Source: Victivallaceae bacterium (GTDB lineage: Bacteria; Verrucomicrobiota; Lentisphaeria; Victivallales; Victivallaceae). From it: a stretch of 64,000 nucleotides of DNA. The position numbers were made by a program, and so were the translations under genes. Location of the stretch: contig JAQUTL010000002.1 of assembly GCA_028709805.1 (NCBI GenBank), forward strand, positions 62,001 to 126,000. Reading direction: 5' to 3'. The notes under the pieces were generated by a model. The model was given only the letters and a program-made list of their open reading frames with translations, made no database searches and had not been told where the DNA came from. Below, one piece after another: positions 16,436 through 25,558 of the stretch. The first letter of the stretch is position 1; each line of letters starts with the position of its first letter.

Positions 16436-17458
16436 TCAAGCCGTCACCGGCGGCGGTTCTTTTTTTCCCGGCTCGTAAGGTTCCACCAGCAGGATTATCG
16501 CGCTGCCGATTCCGATGCACGACATGCCCTGAAACAGATAATTGTACGGATTGCCGAATTGGAACTGCCCGGATGTTATGGTGTCGGCCGCGGTTATCAT
16601 CAGCAGAAACAGAATGTAAAACACCGCGTAGTTGCCGTAACGATGCAAAACGTAAAACGCGGCGAATCCGATGGCGAAAAGCAGATAGTTGAACTGGTAA
16701 TTCATCCATGCCGAGCTTTCCATCCAGAAGATCGCCAGCACGAATCCGGCCGGCGCGAGTATGCCGCGCAGAATTGCGACATGGTGGAGCCTGCGTCCGG
16801 TTTCTCCGCCGGAACAGGCGATGCCGACGCTCAGCGTAATCCAGAACGACTCCTGCCAGCCGGTGAGTTCCACGCAATAATAGGCGAGCGTGAACATCAG
16901 TGTCCGGCGGAATATCGCGGCGCGGTCGAACGGCGGCGCCTGCGGAAAAATCGGACGGTCCCGCGGGATCGGGCAGAACTTTTCCAACAGCGCGTAAAGC
17001 CATGCGATTATCAGCCCGGAAACCACCAGCGAGATCGCCGCGTTGGCATTTTCGGCAAAACCGATCGGCCCCACGTCCTGAAGTCCGGCCGCCATCACGC
17101 TCGCCGCTCCGGCCGAGTTCGGGATGAACCGGTGAACCAGAAACGCCGCCAGCGAAACAAAAGCCAGACTCAGCCCGTCATGATAGGAAAGCCACCCCCG
17201 CCCGAACTGGATTGCCGCTACCGCGAAAATATAGAGAAAGAAATTGCGACGGCGCAGTTCGGGCGAGGGCGACGCCAATACTCCACAGGTCAACAGCAGC
17301 GGCGCCATCGCGCTGGTGAGTCCGGAACTCGGCAGGCGGAACACCACCCAGTTGATGGTGGTCACCACCACCGCCATCAGCATCGCCACCGTCCGGAACA
17401 GCGCGATTCTCGCCGTCGGATTGCGAAATTTTGCGGCGGCGGTGTTGACCTCTACCAT
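16436..17458 (-). CDS. FUSC/DUF2955-like inner-membrane exporter component
   Basis: About 340 residues, nearly all hydrophobic helices in two clusters separated by a cytoplasmic stretch around residues 170-200. Strands of the type AFLVHRFIPNSAGAAS and a C-terminal half with FWITLSVGIACSG resemble the fusaric-acid-resistance (FUSC) and DUF2955 families. The protein is about half the length of AaeB. ATG 17458 is chosen because GGAGGG precedes it; the open frame continues upstream as antisense-like sequence. It overlaps the end of the HlyD gene by 7 bases, completing a three-gene export operon. Substrates of relatives are aromatic acids or dyes. Confidence 0.7.
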   Translation of the reverse strand: MVEVNTAAAKFRNPTARIALFRTVAMLMAVVVTTINWVVFRLPSSGLTSAMAPLLLTCGVLASPSPELRRRNFFLYIFAVAAIQFGRGWLSYHDGLSLAFVSLAAFLVHRFIPNSAGAASVMAAGLQDVGPIGFAENANAAISLVVSGLIIAWLYALLEKFCPIPRDRPIFPQAPPFDRAAIFRRTLMFTLAYYCVELTGWQESFWITLSVGIACSGGETGRRLHHVAILRGILAPAGFVLAIFWMESSAWMNYQFNYLLFAIGFAAFYVLHRYGNYAVFYILFLLMITAADTITSGQFQFGNPYNYLFQGMSCIGIGSAIILLVEPYEPGKKEPPPVTA

Positions 17459-18480
17459 TGAAAGACCCTCCATAAAATCTGCTCGATCAGCCGGCTTGAG
17501 CCTTCCAGTTCCACGAAGGCGCTGCCGCCGATGTGCAGCGGATATGCCGGGTCGGGGTCGGTTATTCTGATCTGCACCGGAAAACGCTGCGGCAGCAGGA
17601 ACCACTGGTTCTCTTTTTCAACCACCGGAACGCCGGTGCCGGGGGCGGTCATCCGGCGTTCGGCGCCCCAGTTGATGTTCTCGACCACGCCGTGAAACGT
17701 CTTGCCGGGATACTGCCAGAACCAGATGGTGGCCGTCTGGCCGGCGTGAACTCCGGAAAGGTCGGTTTCCTCAAAATTGGCCTGGACAAAAAACTGGTCG
17801 GCGGCGGCGAACGCGCACAACACGTCGCCGGTATGGTAGTAGCCGCCGGGGGAGATGAACATGTTCATCACATAGCCGTCGGCCATGGCGGGGATGACGG
17901 TTTCTTCAAGATAGATGTCAGCCAGCTCCTTTTCGGCCTTGAGCTGACGGATTTGCGCCGCGGCCATATCGCACTGGGCGCGGATCACCGCCTCCTGGTT
18001 TTTGCTGGCGGAGAGTTCGGCCTCGCTTTTTATCATCGACTGCTGGCGCTCTTCGGCATAGGCCTGCGAGATGGCTTCCGAGGCGTACATTTCGTCGGCG
18101 CGGCCGGACAGATAGACGTCGTTTTCCAGCACTGCGGTTTTCGCTCTGATCTGGTCGGCCACCACTTTCAGCTGAGCCTCAAAACTGGTCAGCTCGGCCT
18201 CTTTTGCCGCGATGGCGTGGGTGAGCTGGTCGACTTTGAGCTGATAGGGCGGTCTGAATACCGAAAACAGCGGATCTCCGGCTTTGACAAACTGGTTGTT
18301 GACCACATGCACCTCGGTGATGTATCCTTCCACCAGCACCGACACCGGCCGGGTGTTGGCAACGACAAAGGCGTTCTGCGTGAACGGCTTGAGATGACGG
18401 ACAAAGTAATATCCGCCGGTGGCGAGAAAAAGAAGCGTCACCGTTGCCAGAAGTGCGTTGCGTTTGATGATTCTCCACAT
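17452..18480 (-). CDS. HlyD/EmrA-type membrane fusion protein
   Basis: A 342-residue periplasmic adaptor. A single N-terminal membrane helix (LLATVTLLFLATGGYYFV) is followed by the first half of a lipoyl-like domain (VSVLVEGYITEVHVVNNQFVKAGDPL). A long coiled-coil hairpin comes next (VDQLTHAIAAKEAELTSFEAQL...), then the second lipoyl half (VIPAMADGYVMNMFISPGGYY) and a beta-barrel (FVQANFEETDLSGVHAGQ). These proteins bridge an inner-membrane pump and an outer-membrane channel. It lies 3 bp after the TolC-like gene and overlaps the FUSC-like gene. Confidence 0.88.
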   Translation of the reverse strand: MWRIIKRNALLATVTLLFLATGGYYFVRHLKPFTQNAFVVANTRPVSVLVEGYITEVHVVNNQFVKAGDPLFSVFRPPYQLKVDQLTHAIAAKEAELTSFEAQLKVVADQIRAKTAVLENDVYLSGRADEMYASEAISQAYAEERQQSMIKSEAELSASKNQEAVIRAQCDMAAAQIRQLKAEKELADIYLEETVIPAMADGYVMNMFISPGGYYHTGDVLCAFAAADQFFVQANFEETDLSGVHAGQTATIWFWQYPGKTFHGVVENINWGAERRMTAPGTGVPVVEKENQWFLLPQRFPVQIRITDPDPAYPLHIGGSAFVELEGSSRLIEQILWRVFQW

Positions 18481-18483
18481 GTT

Positions 18484-19911
18484 TTACCTCCCGTCCTGTA
18501 GGATCAAGCCGATGTCGACGTTTGCGGCGGCCGCGAGCTGCGCCGCGCTTTTGCGCAGCTGTGCCAGCTCGATCGCCAGTTTGCTCTGGGCGTTGACCAG
18601 TTCGTTCTGTGCTTCGTTCAGCCGGGTGATGGTCACGTTTCCGGCCCAGTATTCCACCGTCACCAGATTTCTCTGTTCGGTGATGTATCCGAGATTTTCG
18701 CGGTAATATTCCACCAGCGCATGGGCGGTCTGGAGGTGTTCAAAGCCGATTCTCACTTCGTTGATCGCCCGCAGCGCGGCGGAGTCCAGACTCAGCAGCG
18801 CCTGGTGTTCAAGCTCCTGATACTGGCGGAACTGATTGTAGGAGCGCAGCCCGTCGAACAGCAGCCAGTTAAGTTCGCCGCCATAGGTGAATTCGGTGGA
18901 GTTCCAGCCGCGGTGTTCGAGTGAATAGCCGGAATAGTTGCTGAGATTCGGAGAGTATGAGGTTCCGGCAAAGGCGTTCAGCCGCGGCAGATAATCGGAA
19001 AGTTTGCTCCATTTCTGGAACTGGAGGATGCGAATCCGGCGTGAAAGCGCGGCGAGGTCCGGGCGGTTTTCCAGCGCCAGATTGATGCAGGCGTCCGGCG
19101 CGAGCAGCGGAGAAGCCCCGTCCGGCGCGAGCAGCGGGAACGTCAGGCTTTCCGGCAGCGTTCCGGACGGGTAGCCCATCAGACAGGCCAGCGCGTAGAC
19201 GGCGATGTTGTATTGTTCATTGGCTTTGGTCAGCAGCGCCTGCGCGTCGATCAGCATGATCTTGAAGTTAAGAAATTCGCTTTTCGAGATGTGTCCGGCG
19301 CGGTAGCGCACTTCGGCCTGCGCCAGATTGGAGTTCTGATAAACAATGTCTCCGGCGGCGATTTCCTGCTGGGCTTTGGCCAGCAGCACGTCCCAGTACG
19401 CGTAGGAGACGCTGCGGCGCAGCAGCCGTTCCACGTTCAGCCTGATATCCTCCTGCGAAAGTTCCTCCTGCTTTGCCGCCAGCATGTTGAGTTCACGAGC
19501 AAAGCCGTCGAACACCAGATAGCCGGCCCGGAGGCCGATCGAACCGGAAAAATTGTTGTCATATGGAACGACGGTGTCCGGCGGGTTGACCAGTCCGGTG
19601 GATTTGGTCAGCGACTGCGAGATGACTCCGTTGCCCGACACCTCCGGAAGATAGGCGGCCAGCGTCTGATAATAGGCCATGCGGGCGGCGTCCACCGCCA
19701 GAAACGCGGCGCGATAGTCCGGGTTGTTCTGCAAAGAAATATCCACCGCCCGCCCGAGCGACAGTTCCTGAATATCGCTCAGGAGGTCGTAATTGCCGGT
19801 GTTCTGCAGCAATGTCACCGTTCGCTTGGCCGTGTACTCCGGTGGATCGAATACGCGGCAGCCGGCGAACAAAGCGCATAGACACAATGATGCCAACGCC
19901 TTAGACGCCAT
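18484..19911 (-). CDS. TolC-family outer membrane efflux lipoprotein
   Basis: A 475-residue outer-membrane factor. The lipobox LCALFAGC places a lipidated Cys at the mature N-terminus, as in OprM/CusC types. Two repeated halves each begin with a 'AVDISLQNNPDY' or 'CINLALENRPDL' segment and contain long helices ending in LNEAQNELVNAQSKL, the usual TolC duplication. It is the first gene of the minus-strand operon and has a GAGGAG site. With the adaptor and the FUSC-like protein it would form a complete tripartite exporter, probably for a small aromatic or amphipathic compound. Confidence 0.88.
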   Translation of the reverse strand: MASKALASLCLCALFAGCRVFDPPEYTAKRTVTLLQNTGNYDLLSDIQELSLGRAVDISLQNNPDYRAAFLAVDAARMAYYQTLAAYLPEVSGNGVISQSLTKSTGLVNPPDTVVPYDNNFSGSIGLRAGYLVFDGFARELNMLAAKQEELSQEDIRLNVERLLRRSVSYAYWDVLLAKAQQEIAAGDIVYQNSNLAQAEVRYRAGHISKSEFLNFKIMLIDAQALLTKANEQYNIAVYALACLMGYPSGTLPESLTFPLLAPDGASPLLAPDACINLALENRPDLAALSRRIRILQFQKWSKLSDYLPRLNAFAGTSYSPNLSNYSGYSLEHRGWNSTEFTYGGELNWLLFDGLRSYNQFRQYQELEHQALLSLDSAALRAINEVRIGFEHLQTAHALVEYYRENLGYITEQRNLVTVEYWAGNVTITRLNEAQNELVNAQSKLAIELAQLRKSAAQLAAAANVDIGLILQDGR

Positions 19912-19969
19912 CGCAATTTCTCTCCTCTGGGGAAATAAAATAGCAGATTAATTATGTCTGTCAAGCGAT

Positions 19970-20452
19970 TTACGGCAGATTTGCAAACATTATTTTCGCA
20001 TTTTCGCCATAGCATTCGTCGGGTTTGAAGTCGGCCGGGACGAATCCGAGTGCGGCGAAAAAGTCGCATGAGCCTTGAATCGACACGATGTGCGCGCGGC
20101 GAAAGTTGTTTTCGGCGGCCGTCTCCAGAATTTTTTGTACCAGCAGCCGCGCCGCGCCGGTGCCGCGCAGTTCTTTTTTCAACGCGATGTCATGCAGATA
20201 CCACGAGTCGGCGTTTTCCGGGAGTTCGGCGATCACCTCGTCGAGTTGCGGCGTTTCACCGAAAGTCCACGGGTGGCTGAGGACGTAGCCGAGCGCGCGG
20301 CCGTTGTCGAAGGCGCCGAAACAGCCGTCCGGACACAGCTCGATCTTGCGGCCCATCGCCGCGCGCGACTCCGGCACGATGGCATAATAGCATTCCCGCT
20401 GAATGTCCATCACGTCGTCCAGATGCTGAATTGTCAGGCGGTCGATTTCCAT
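19970..20452 (-). CDS. GNAT-family N-acetyltransferase
   Basis: About 160 residues with the acetyl-CoA-binding motif A HDIALKKELRGTGAARLLVQKIL (R-G-T-G-A loop) and the motif B end GSCDFFAALGFVP. GNAT enzymes move an acetyl group to an amine; the acceptor is unknown. ATG 20452 is chosen because it falls 12 bp after the upstream lipoprotein gene's stop; a GTG at 20470 overlapping that stop is the alternative. It is not obviously related in function to the neighbouring export operon. Confidence 0.8.
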   Translation of the reverse strand: MEIDRLTIQHLDDVMDIQRECYYAIVPESRAAMGRKIELCPDGCFGAFDNGRALGYVLSHPWTFGETPQLDEVIAELPENADSWYLHDIALKKELRGTGAARLLVQKILETAAENNFRRAHIVSIQGSCDFFAALGFVPADFKPDECYGENAKIMFANLP

Positions 20453-20463
20453 TTTTCCAATTT

Positions 20464-22482
20464 CTACCACGGGATGAAGAGGATGCGGCCGGAGAGCCGG
20501 TCTTCGGCGTCCGACTTTACGCTGATGAATTTATTCCATATCCATGAATATTCGCACTCTCCGCTTTCTTCGCGGATGGTGATGAATGGGAATATTCTGG
20601 TTCGGCTCCGGCTGCCGCGGCGCTTATAGTTCCAGAGCTGCCAGAGCACTTGTCCATCCGCCCATTCCGGCGTGCTTTCGCCCGACGCAAGCAGCCAGAA
20701 CACCCGCCATTCCTGATAGTCAAGCGGCGGCGGCGTGTCGTCCGGGCGGTGGTCGCGCTGGTATTCAAGTCTGGCGGCGCGGACGGTTTTCCAGTCCGGA
20801 TTCTCCGGCAGGTCAATGCCGCAATCCCGGGCGTCCGCCAGATGTTTGTTCAGCGAAATATCATTGTCCGGCGCTTCTGCGTTGATCGTCAGGTGCATCA
20901 GTCTGGATTCGGCCAGACTCAGCGCGTTGTCCGCCGGGTCGAATTTCGGCCGGACGGTGCTGTGCCGGCTGATTTTGACCAGCGAAAGCAGCATCGACAA
21001 TCTTTCATGATAACTGCTTTTGGAACTCTCGAAAAACATTTGGGTCAGGAAAGTAAATTCCCGGACTGTGCCGCTCGTTGTTTTATATGAAAACAGAAGG
21101 CCGAACGGAGACGGACCTTGGTCGTATTCACCGGCGAATTTGCATTCAAACAGCAGGGGAAATCCGTAGGTCGATGATTCCGCCATTGTTACCGATTCCG
21201 GATATTTTTCGCGCAGGAACCGTGTCAGCGCCGTCCGGTCATTGACGTCTCCGGTATAGCCGGCCATGGCCGAGGCGTTCTTCCGGCCGGCTTCGGATTG
21301 CCACGCCCAGTCGAGCACTTCAAGCGAATCGCCCGACTCAAACACCGGCTTGCGCCGTTCGCCCCAGAGCGGCAGGAACAGGAAGCGGAACGAATTGTTG
21401 TAAATTTCGGCGGAGCGCGACGAGTTGATGAGAAATGGCAGTATCCACAAAATACGGTCTTCACCGTCGTCATTCCAGGCAAACAGCGGAATCAGGCCGA
21501 ATCCGGTGTCGATGCGGTAGAAATTCAGCGCCGACCACCAGGCGTATTCCGGTTTTGTTGCGTGGGTGGTTCCGCCGGCCAGCGGCGTCCAGAACCAGTC
21601 CGAACGGTTTGTTTTGCCGGCAAAGGTGAGCAGCGGCAGCGAGAAAAATTTTTTATTCTCGTAAAGCGTGAGCAGCGGCAGCGAGAAAAAATCTCCGTCC
21701 CATTGATACTGGGTCATCAGCGGGAGCGAGGTTATGGCTTTGTTGTCCCAGAACGTGAGCGCCGGCAGCACCAGACCGCCGCGGTTGTCTTTAAGCCAGA
21801 ATATGCCGGGCGGCACATAGTTGAGTTTGGGGCCGGAGTGAAACAGCGGAAAACAGCCGAAGTTGTCGCTGTCGCCGTAGGTGTTGAGCGCCATCCACCA
21901 GTTTTTTTCCGGATTGCCGGAAAACATGCCGCCGCCGAGCGGCGACACAAACCAGCGGTCGCGGTCGTCGTCTCTGCCCCAGAACGTGAGCGCCGGCAGC
22001 ACGCCGCCGAGTCCGGTGTATTTATTCCAGAACACGCCGGGGAAAACCCAGTCGATTTCCGATCCGGAATGAAACAGCGGAAAACAGCCGAAGCGAGTTT
22101 TGTTCCAGTAGGTGTTCAGCGCCCAGCCGTCGCCGTTGACCGGGTTCCATGCACAGAGCGGAAACAGAACCGCGTACTCGTCACCCTCCTGATTGAAAAA
22201 CGGGCGGACGGCCATGCCGTAGCGGTCGCAGTCGAACATCGGCCACAGGGCGGAATAATAGTTGTTGCTGCGGGCGAAGAGCGGCCAGACGTTGATTTGC
22301 GTGCCGGTGAACCCGTTGTCATCGCCGCGGTCCCAGCGCGCGCCGGAGAGCCGTGATGAGTGCGGAACCTTGTAGCTGTCCGTTATTCTGGTCATTCGTT
22401 CACTGGAGGCGCATCCGGCGGCCGCCACCAATAGAGCGGCGGCGACGGCAACGGCGCGCAGGAAACGGCCGGCGTTGTTCAT
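20464..22482 (-). CDS. large repetitive lipoprotein, unknown
   Basis: About 672 residues with a lipoprotein signal (VAAALLVAAAGC). The first 400 residues are built from aromatic-rich strands repeated in tandem: FGCFPLFHSG, PGVFWNK or PGIFWLK, VLPALTFW and FFSLPLLT recur, and the block from FGCFPLFHSG to LPALTFW occurs twice. The C-terminal third is helical and lacks the repeats. The short turn-strand periodicity suggests a beta-rich surface protein. I do not recognise a family. ATG 22482 follows the extra upstream open frame and starts the signal peptide. Promoter region is shared with the divergent glycosidase-like gene. Confidence 0.7.
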   Translation of the reverse strand: MNNAGRFLRAVAVAAALLVAAAGCASSERMTRITDSYKVPHSSRLSGARWDRGDDNGFTGTQINVWPLFARSNNYYSALWPMFDCDRYGMAVRPFFNQEGDEYAVLFPLCAWNPVNGDGWALNTYWNKTRFGCFPLFHSGSEIDWVFPGVFWNKYTGLGGVLPALTFWGRDDDRDRWFVSPLGGGMFSGNPEKNWWMALNTYGDSDNFGCFPLFHSGPKLNYVPPGIFWLKDNRGGLVLPALTFWDNKAITSLPLMTQYQWDGDFFSLPLLTLYENKKFFSLPLLTFAGKTNRSDWFWTPLAGGTTHATKPEYAWWSALNFYRIDTGFGLIPLFAWNDDGEDRILWILPFLINSSRSAEIYNNSFRFLFLPLWGERRKPVFESGDSLEVLDWAWQSEAGRKNASAMAGYTGDVNDRTALTRFLREKYPESVTMAESSTYGFPLLFECKFAGEYDQGPSPFGLLFSYKTTSGTVREFTFLTQMFFESSKSSYHERLSMLLSLVKISRHSTVRPKFDPADNALSLAESRLMHLTINAEAPDNDISLNKHLADARDCGIDLPENPDWKTVRAARLEYQRDHRPDDTPPPLDYQEWRVFWLLASGESTPEWADGQVLWQLWNYKRRGSRSRTRIFPFITIREESGECEYSWIWNKFISVKSDAEDRLSGRILFIPW

Positions 22483-22620
22483 TTCAAATGGCTTTCTTCG
22501 CTGGTTTATCATGATGCTGGACGAACAATATCCTGTTAAATGCAAAAAATCAAGCCGTCGTGCTTGAAAAATCGTATTTCACGGGCTAAGTTTGTGATAA
22601 ACAACTACGGAGACCACCCG

Positions 22621-23529
22621 ATGAACATGTATAGACTGATTGGATTTTTCGCGGCTTTTTTGGTATTTTCCGGCGTTTACGGCGCGGCGGAGGCGGACGT
22701 TTTCAGTTCGCCGGATAAAATTGTTTCCGAGCGGCTTTCCGGCGGCGTGGCGGCTTATCAATATGAATATTCCGATTTGTACGGCGGGCCTCAGGTGGTT
22801 TCGCTGGTCGCCGCCGACCTGAGCGATCCGGCGGTGGAGATCGGCGTCGGCGTCTGCGACAACAAGACCCGGATGACCGTGAGCAAAATGGCCGAACGCG
22901 ACAATGCTCTGGCCGCGGTGAATTTCGGATATTTCAATATGGTCGATCCGTCCTCTCCGGCCGGAGCGCTCAAACACGGCGGTGAAGTTGAGTCCACCTC
23001 GGATGTCGGCAACGGCTCCGGCGGATTGATCGGATTTTCCGGCAGCGCCGTCTCGTTTTTCAAGCCGGGTGACGAGGCGGTGAACGGCTGCGATAATTTC
23101 CGCGCGGGGTTTCCGCTTCTGGTCTGGAACGGCGGGATATATGACGGGATCGGCTCCTACGACCACGTTCCGGGCCGTCACAACCGCACCGCGATCGGCG
23201 TCACCGCCGGAAACGTGCTGTATCTGGTGACCTTCGACGGCCGCGCCGCCGGTCACGCCACCGGTGTTTCCTGCTACGATCTGGCCGACTACATGCAGCG
23301 TCTCGGCTGCGTCTTCGCCATAAATATGGACGGCGGCGGCTCCACCACCATGTGGACGGTCCGGCACGGCGTGTTCAATTATCCGAGCGACAACCGCGCG
23401 TTCGACCATGCCGGCGAACGCCGGGTTTATGATATTTTCTACGTTCGCGACAAAGCGTCATCTTCCGTTGCGCAGCCTTCCGGGGCCGGCGAAAACGGCA
23501 GCTCGGAGACGTTGGCGGACGCCGCATAA
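22621..23529 (+). CDS. exported phosphodiester glycosidase-like (NAGPA/DUF2233) protein
   Basis: About 302 residues with a signal peptide (LIGFFAAFLVFSGVYGAA). The fold markers are AAVNFGYFNM, GRHNRTAIGVTAGN and the catalytic-type INMDGGGSTTMW. This is the phosphodiester glycosidase domain of human NAGPA and bacterial YycH-like exported enzymes that act on sugar phosphodiesters. It would work outside the cytoplasm. The ATG at 22621 follows a GGAG. The open frame starts upstream at 22540, but that part overlaps the divergent promoter region. Confidence 0.82.
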   Translation: MNMYRLIGFFAAFLVFSGVYGAAEADVFSSPDKIVSERLSGGVAAYQYEYSDLYGGPQVVSLVAADLSDPAVEIGVGVCDNKTRMTVSKMAERDNALAAVNFGYFNMVDPSSPAGALKHGGEVESTSDVGNGSGGLIGFSGSAVSFFKPGDEAVNGCDNFRAGFPLLVWNGGIYDGIGSYDHVPGRHNRTAIGVTAGNVLYLVTFDGRAAGHATGVSCYDLADYMQRLGCVFAINMDGGGSTTMWTVRHGVFNYPSDNRAFDHAGERRVYDIFYVRDKASSSVAQPSGAGENGSSETLADAA

Positions 23530-23560
23530 GTTTTTTTTAGCGAAAATAGAGCGGAACCGA

Positions 23561-23588
23561 TTGATAATTCATGTTTTGAAGGTATATT
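23561..23588 (+). promoter_or_regulatory. candidate promoter of typA
   Basis: TTGATA (23561-23566), 16-bp spacer, TATATT (23583-23588), 29 bp before the typA ATG. The hexamers are the same as those proposed in front of pyrK. Confidence 0.5.
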
Positions 23589-23617
23589 AAATACCTATCA
23601 TTTCATGAGGGAATTAT

Positions 23618-25426
23618 ATGCAGGAAATCCGCAATATTGCGATCATCGCCCACGTTGACCACGGCAAGACAACCTTGGTCGATCAGATCTTAAAGCAGGC
23701 ACAGGTGTTCCGCCGCAATCAGGAAGTCGCTGAATGTTTTCTGGACAGCAACGACATCGAACGTGAACGCGGCATCACCATTCTGGCGAAAAACATCAGC
23801 ATCCATTACAAGAATGTGAAGATCAATGTGATCGACACTCCCGGACACAGCGATTTCGGCGGTCAGGTGGAGCGCGTGCTCAAGCTGGCCGACGGCGTGC
23901 TGCTGCTGGTTGACGCCGCCGAGGGGCCGATGCCCCAGACGCGCTTCGTTTTGAGCAAAGCGTTGAAACTCAACCTCCGCCCGGTGGTGGTCATCAACAA
24001 AATCGACAAGCCGGACGCCCGTCCGCAGGAAATCGTCAACAAGGTGTTCGACCTTTTTTGCGAGCTTGACGCCAGCGACGAGCAGCTTGACTTCCCCGTC
24101 CTTTACGCTTCCGGCCGCGACGGCTGGTGCGTGCGCGATCTGGCCGACAAGCGCGATTCGATTCTGCCGCTGATGGACGCGATACTCGAATATATTCCGG
24201 CGCCGCCCCGGGTCGAAGGCCCGGTGCTTGCGCAGGTAGCCACGCTCGACTATTCCGATTATGTCGGCCGGATCGGTATCGGCCGTGTTTATCGCGGCGA
24301 CCTCCGGATCGGCCGGCCGCTCGCCATTATCAAGCGCGACGGCCATATGGAACCGGCGGCGATCAAACAGCTGCTCACCTTCGAGGGTATCACCCGGAAG
24401 GAGACCGACTGCGTGGCCTGCGGCGACCTCTGCGCGATCGTCGGCATTTCCGACATCGATATTTCCGACACTGTCACCGATCCGGAGCATCCTGAGCAGA
24501 TGCCGGTGATCGCGGTGGACGAGCCGACGATCAGCATGCTGTTCCGGGTGAACGATTCTCCGCTGTTCGGGCAGGACGGAAAATATGTTTCCAGCCGCCA
24601 TTTGCGCGAACGGCTGTTCGCTGAGACCGAGCGTGACGTTGCATTGCGGGTCGAGGAGTTCGGCGGCGATGCGTTCAAAGTCTCCGGCCGCGGCGTGCTG
24701 CATCTTTCGATCCTGATCGAGAATATGCGGCGCGAGGGGTATGAGATGAGTGTGGCCCGGCCGCACGTCATTTTCAAGGAGGTTGACGGCGTAAAGCAGG
24801 AACCGATCGAACAGCTTGATGTGGACGTGCCGGATGAATACGCCGGAAAGATCATCGAACTGGTCGGCCAGCGGCGCGGCGAGATGCTGAAGATGGAAAG
24901 TCGCGGCGCCAGACAGATGCTGGAGTTTTCGATTCCGACCCGCGGTTTGATTGGATTGCGCTCGCGGGCACTCACATTGTCCGGCGGCGAGGCGGTGGTG
25001 GCCAGCCGGTTTTCGCATTACGAACCCTACAAAGGCGAGATACCGTCGCGTTCAAACGGCGTATTGATCTCAATGTTTCCGGGCAAGGCGATGGCCTACG
25101 CCATTGATGCGCTTCAGCCGCGCGGCACGTTCTTCATCAACCCGAATGACGAATGCTACGAGGGAATGGTTGTTGGCGAACACTGCAAGGAGGGCGATCT
25201 GATGATCAACGTTCAGCGCGCCAAACAGCTGACCAACATGCGCGCCTCCGGCAGCGACAAGGCGTTGAAGATCATTCCGGCGGCGCTGATGAGTCTGGAG
25301 CAGGCGCTGGAGTACATCGACGACGACGAGTTTCTGGAGGTTACTCCGAAGCACATGCGTATGCGCAAGATCATCCTAAGTGAACTTGAGCGGCGGCGCA
25401 ATCGCAACAAGATATACGATTACTGA
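23618..25426 (+). CDS. typA: ribosome-associated GTPase TypA/BipA
   Basis: A 602-residue translational GTPase. G1 is AHVDHGKTTLVDQ, the switch I region ends in ERGITILAKN, G3 is DTPGHSDFGG and G4 is NKIDKPDA. It is followed by EF-G-like domains II, III and V and the C-terminal TypA-specific region (HCKEGDLMINVQRAKQLTNM). TypA binds the ribosome and aids 50S assembly and stress or cold adaptation. Length and motifs are canonical. It has its own likely promoter and a strong terminator. Confidence 0.96.
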   Translation: MQEIRNIAIIAHVDHGKTTLVDQILKQAQVFRRNQEVAECFLDSNDIERERGITILAKNISIHYKNVKINVIDTPGHSDFGGQVERVLKLADGVLLLVDAAEGPMPQTRFVLSKALKLNLRPVVVINKIDKPDARPQEIVNKVFDLFCELDASDEQLDFPVLYASGRDGWCVRDLADKRDSILPLMDAILEYIPAPPRVEGPVLAQVATLDYSDYVGRIGIGRVYRGDLRIGRPLAIIKRDGHMEPAAIKQLLTFEGITRKETDCVACGDLCAIVGISDIDISDTVTDPEHPEQMPVIAVDEPTISMLFRVNDSPLFGQDGKYVSSRHLRERLFAETERDVALRVEEFGGDAFKVSGRGVLHLSILIENMRREGYEMSVARPHVIFKEVDGVKQEPIEQLDVDVPDEYAGKIIELVGQRRGEMLKMESRGARQMLEFSIPTRGLIGLRSRALTLSGGEAVVASRFSHYEPYKGEIPSRSNGVLISMFPGKAMAYAIDALQPRGTFFINPNDECYEGMVVGEHCKEGDLMINVQRAKQLTNMRASGSDKALKIIPAALMSLEQALEYIDDDEFLEVTPKHMRMRKIILSELERRRNRNKIYDY

Positions 25427-25472
25427 TGCGGCGTTCCGGTGCCGCTTTGGCCGCGCCGGGGAATGCTGACTC

Positions 25473-25511
25473 AAAAAAAGGACACGCGTTTTTCAGCGCG
25501 TGTCCTTTTTT
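25473..25511. terminator. bidirectional terminator between typA and uxaC
   Basis: A 9-bp perfect stem GGACACGCG / CGCGTGTCC (25480-25488 and 25497-25505) is flanked by an A run upstream and a T run downstream, so it can end transcription from both convergent genes. Confidence 0.85.
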
Positions 25512-25558
25512 ATTTTGCTCCGTTTGTTCCCGGAGAATGGCGGTTTCGGCCGTGCGGA

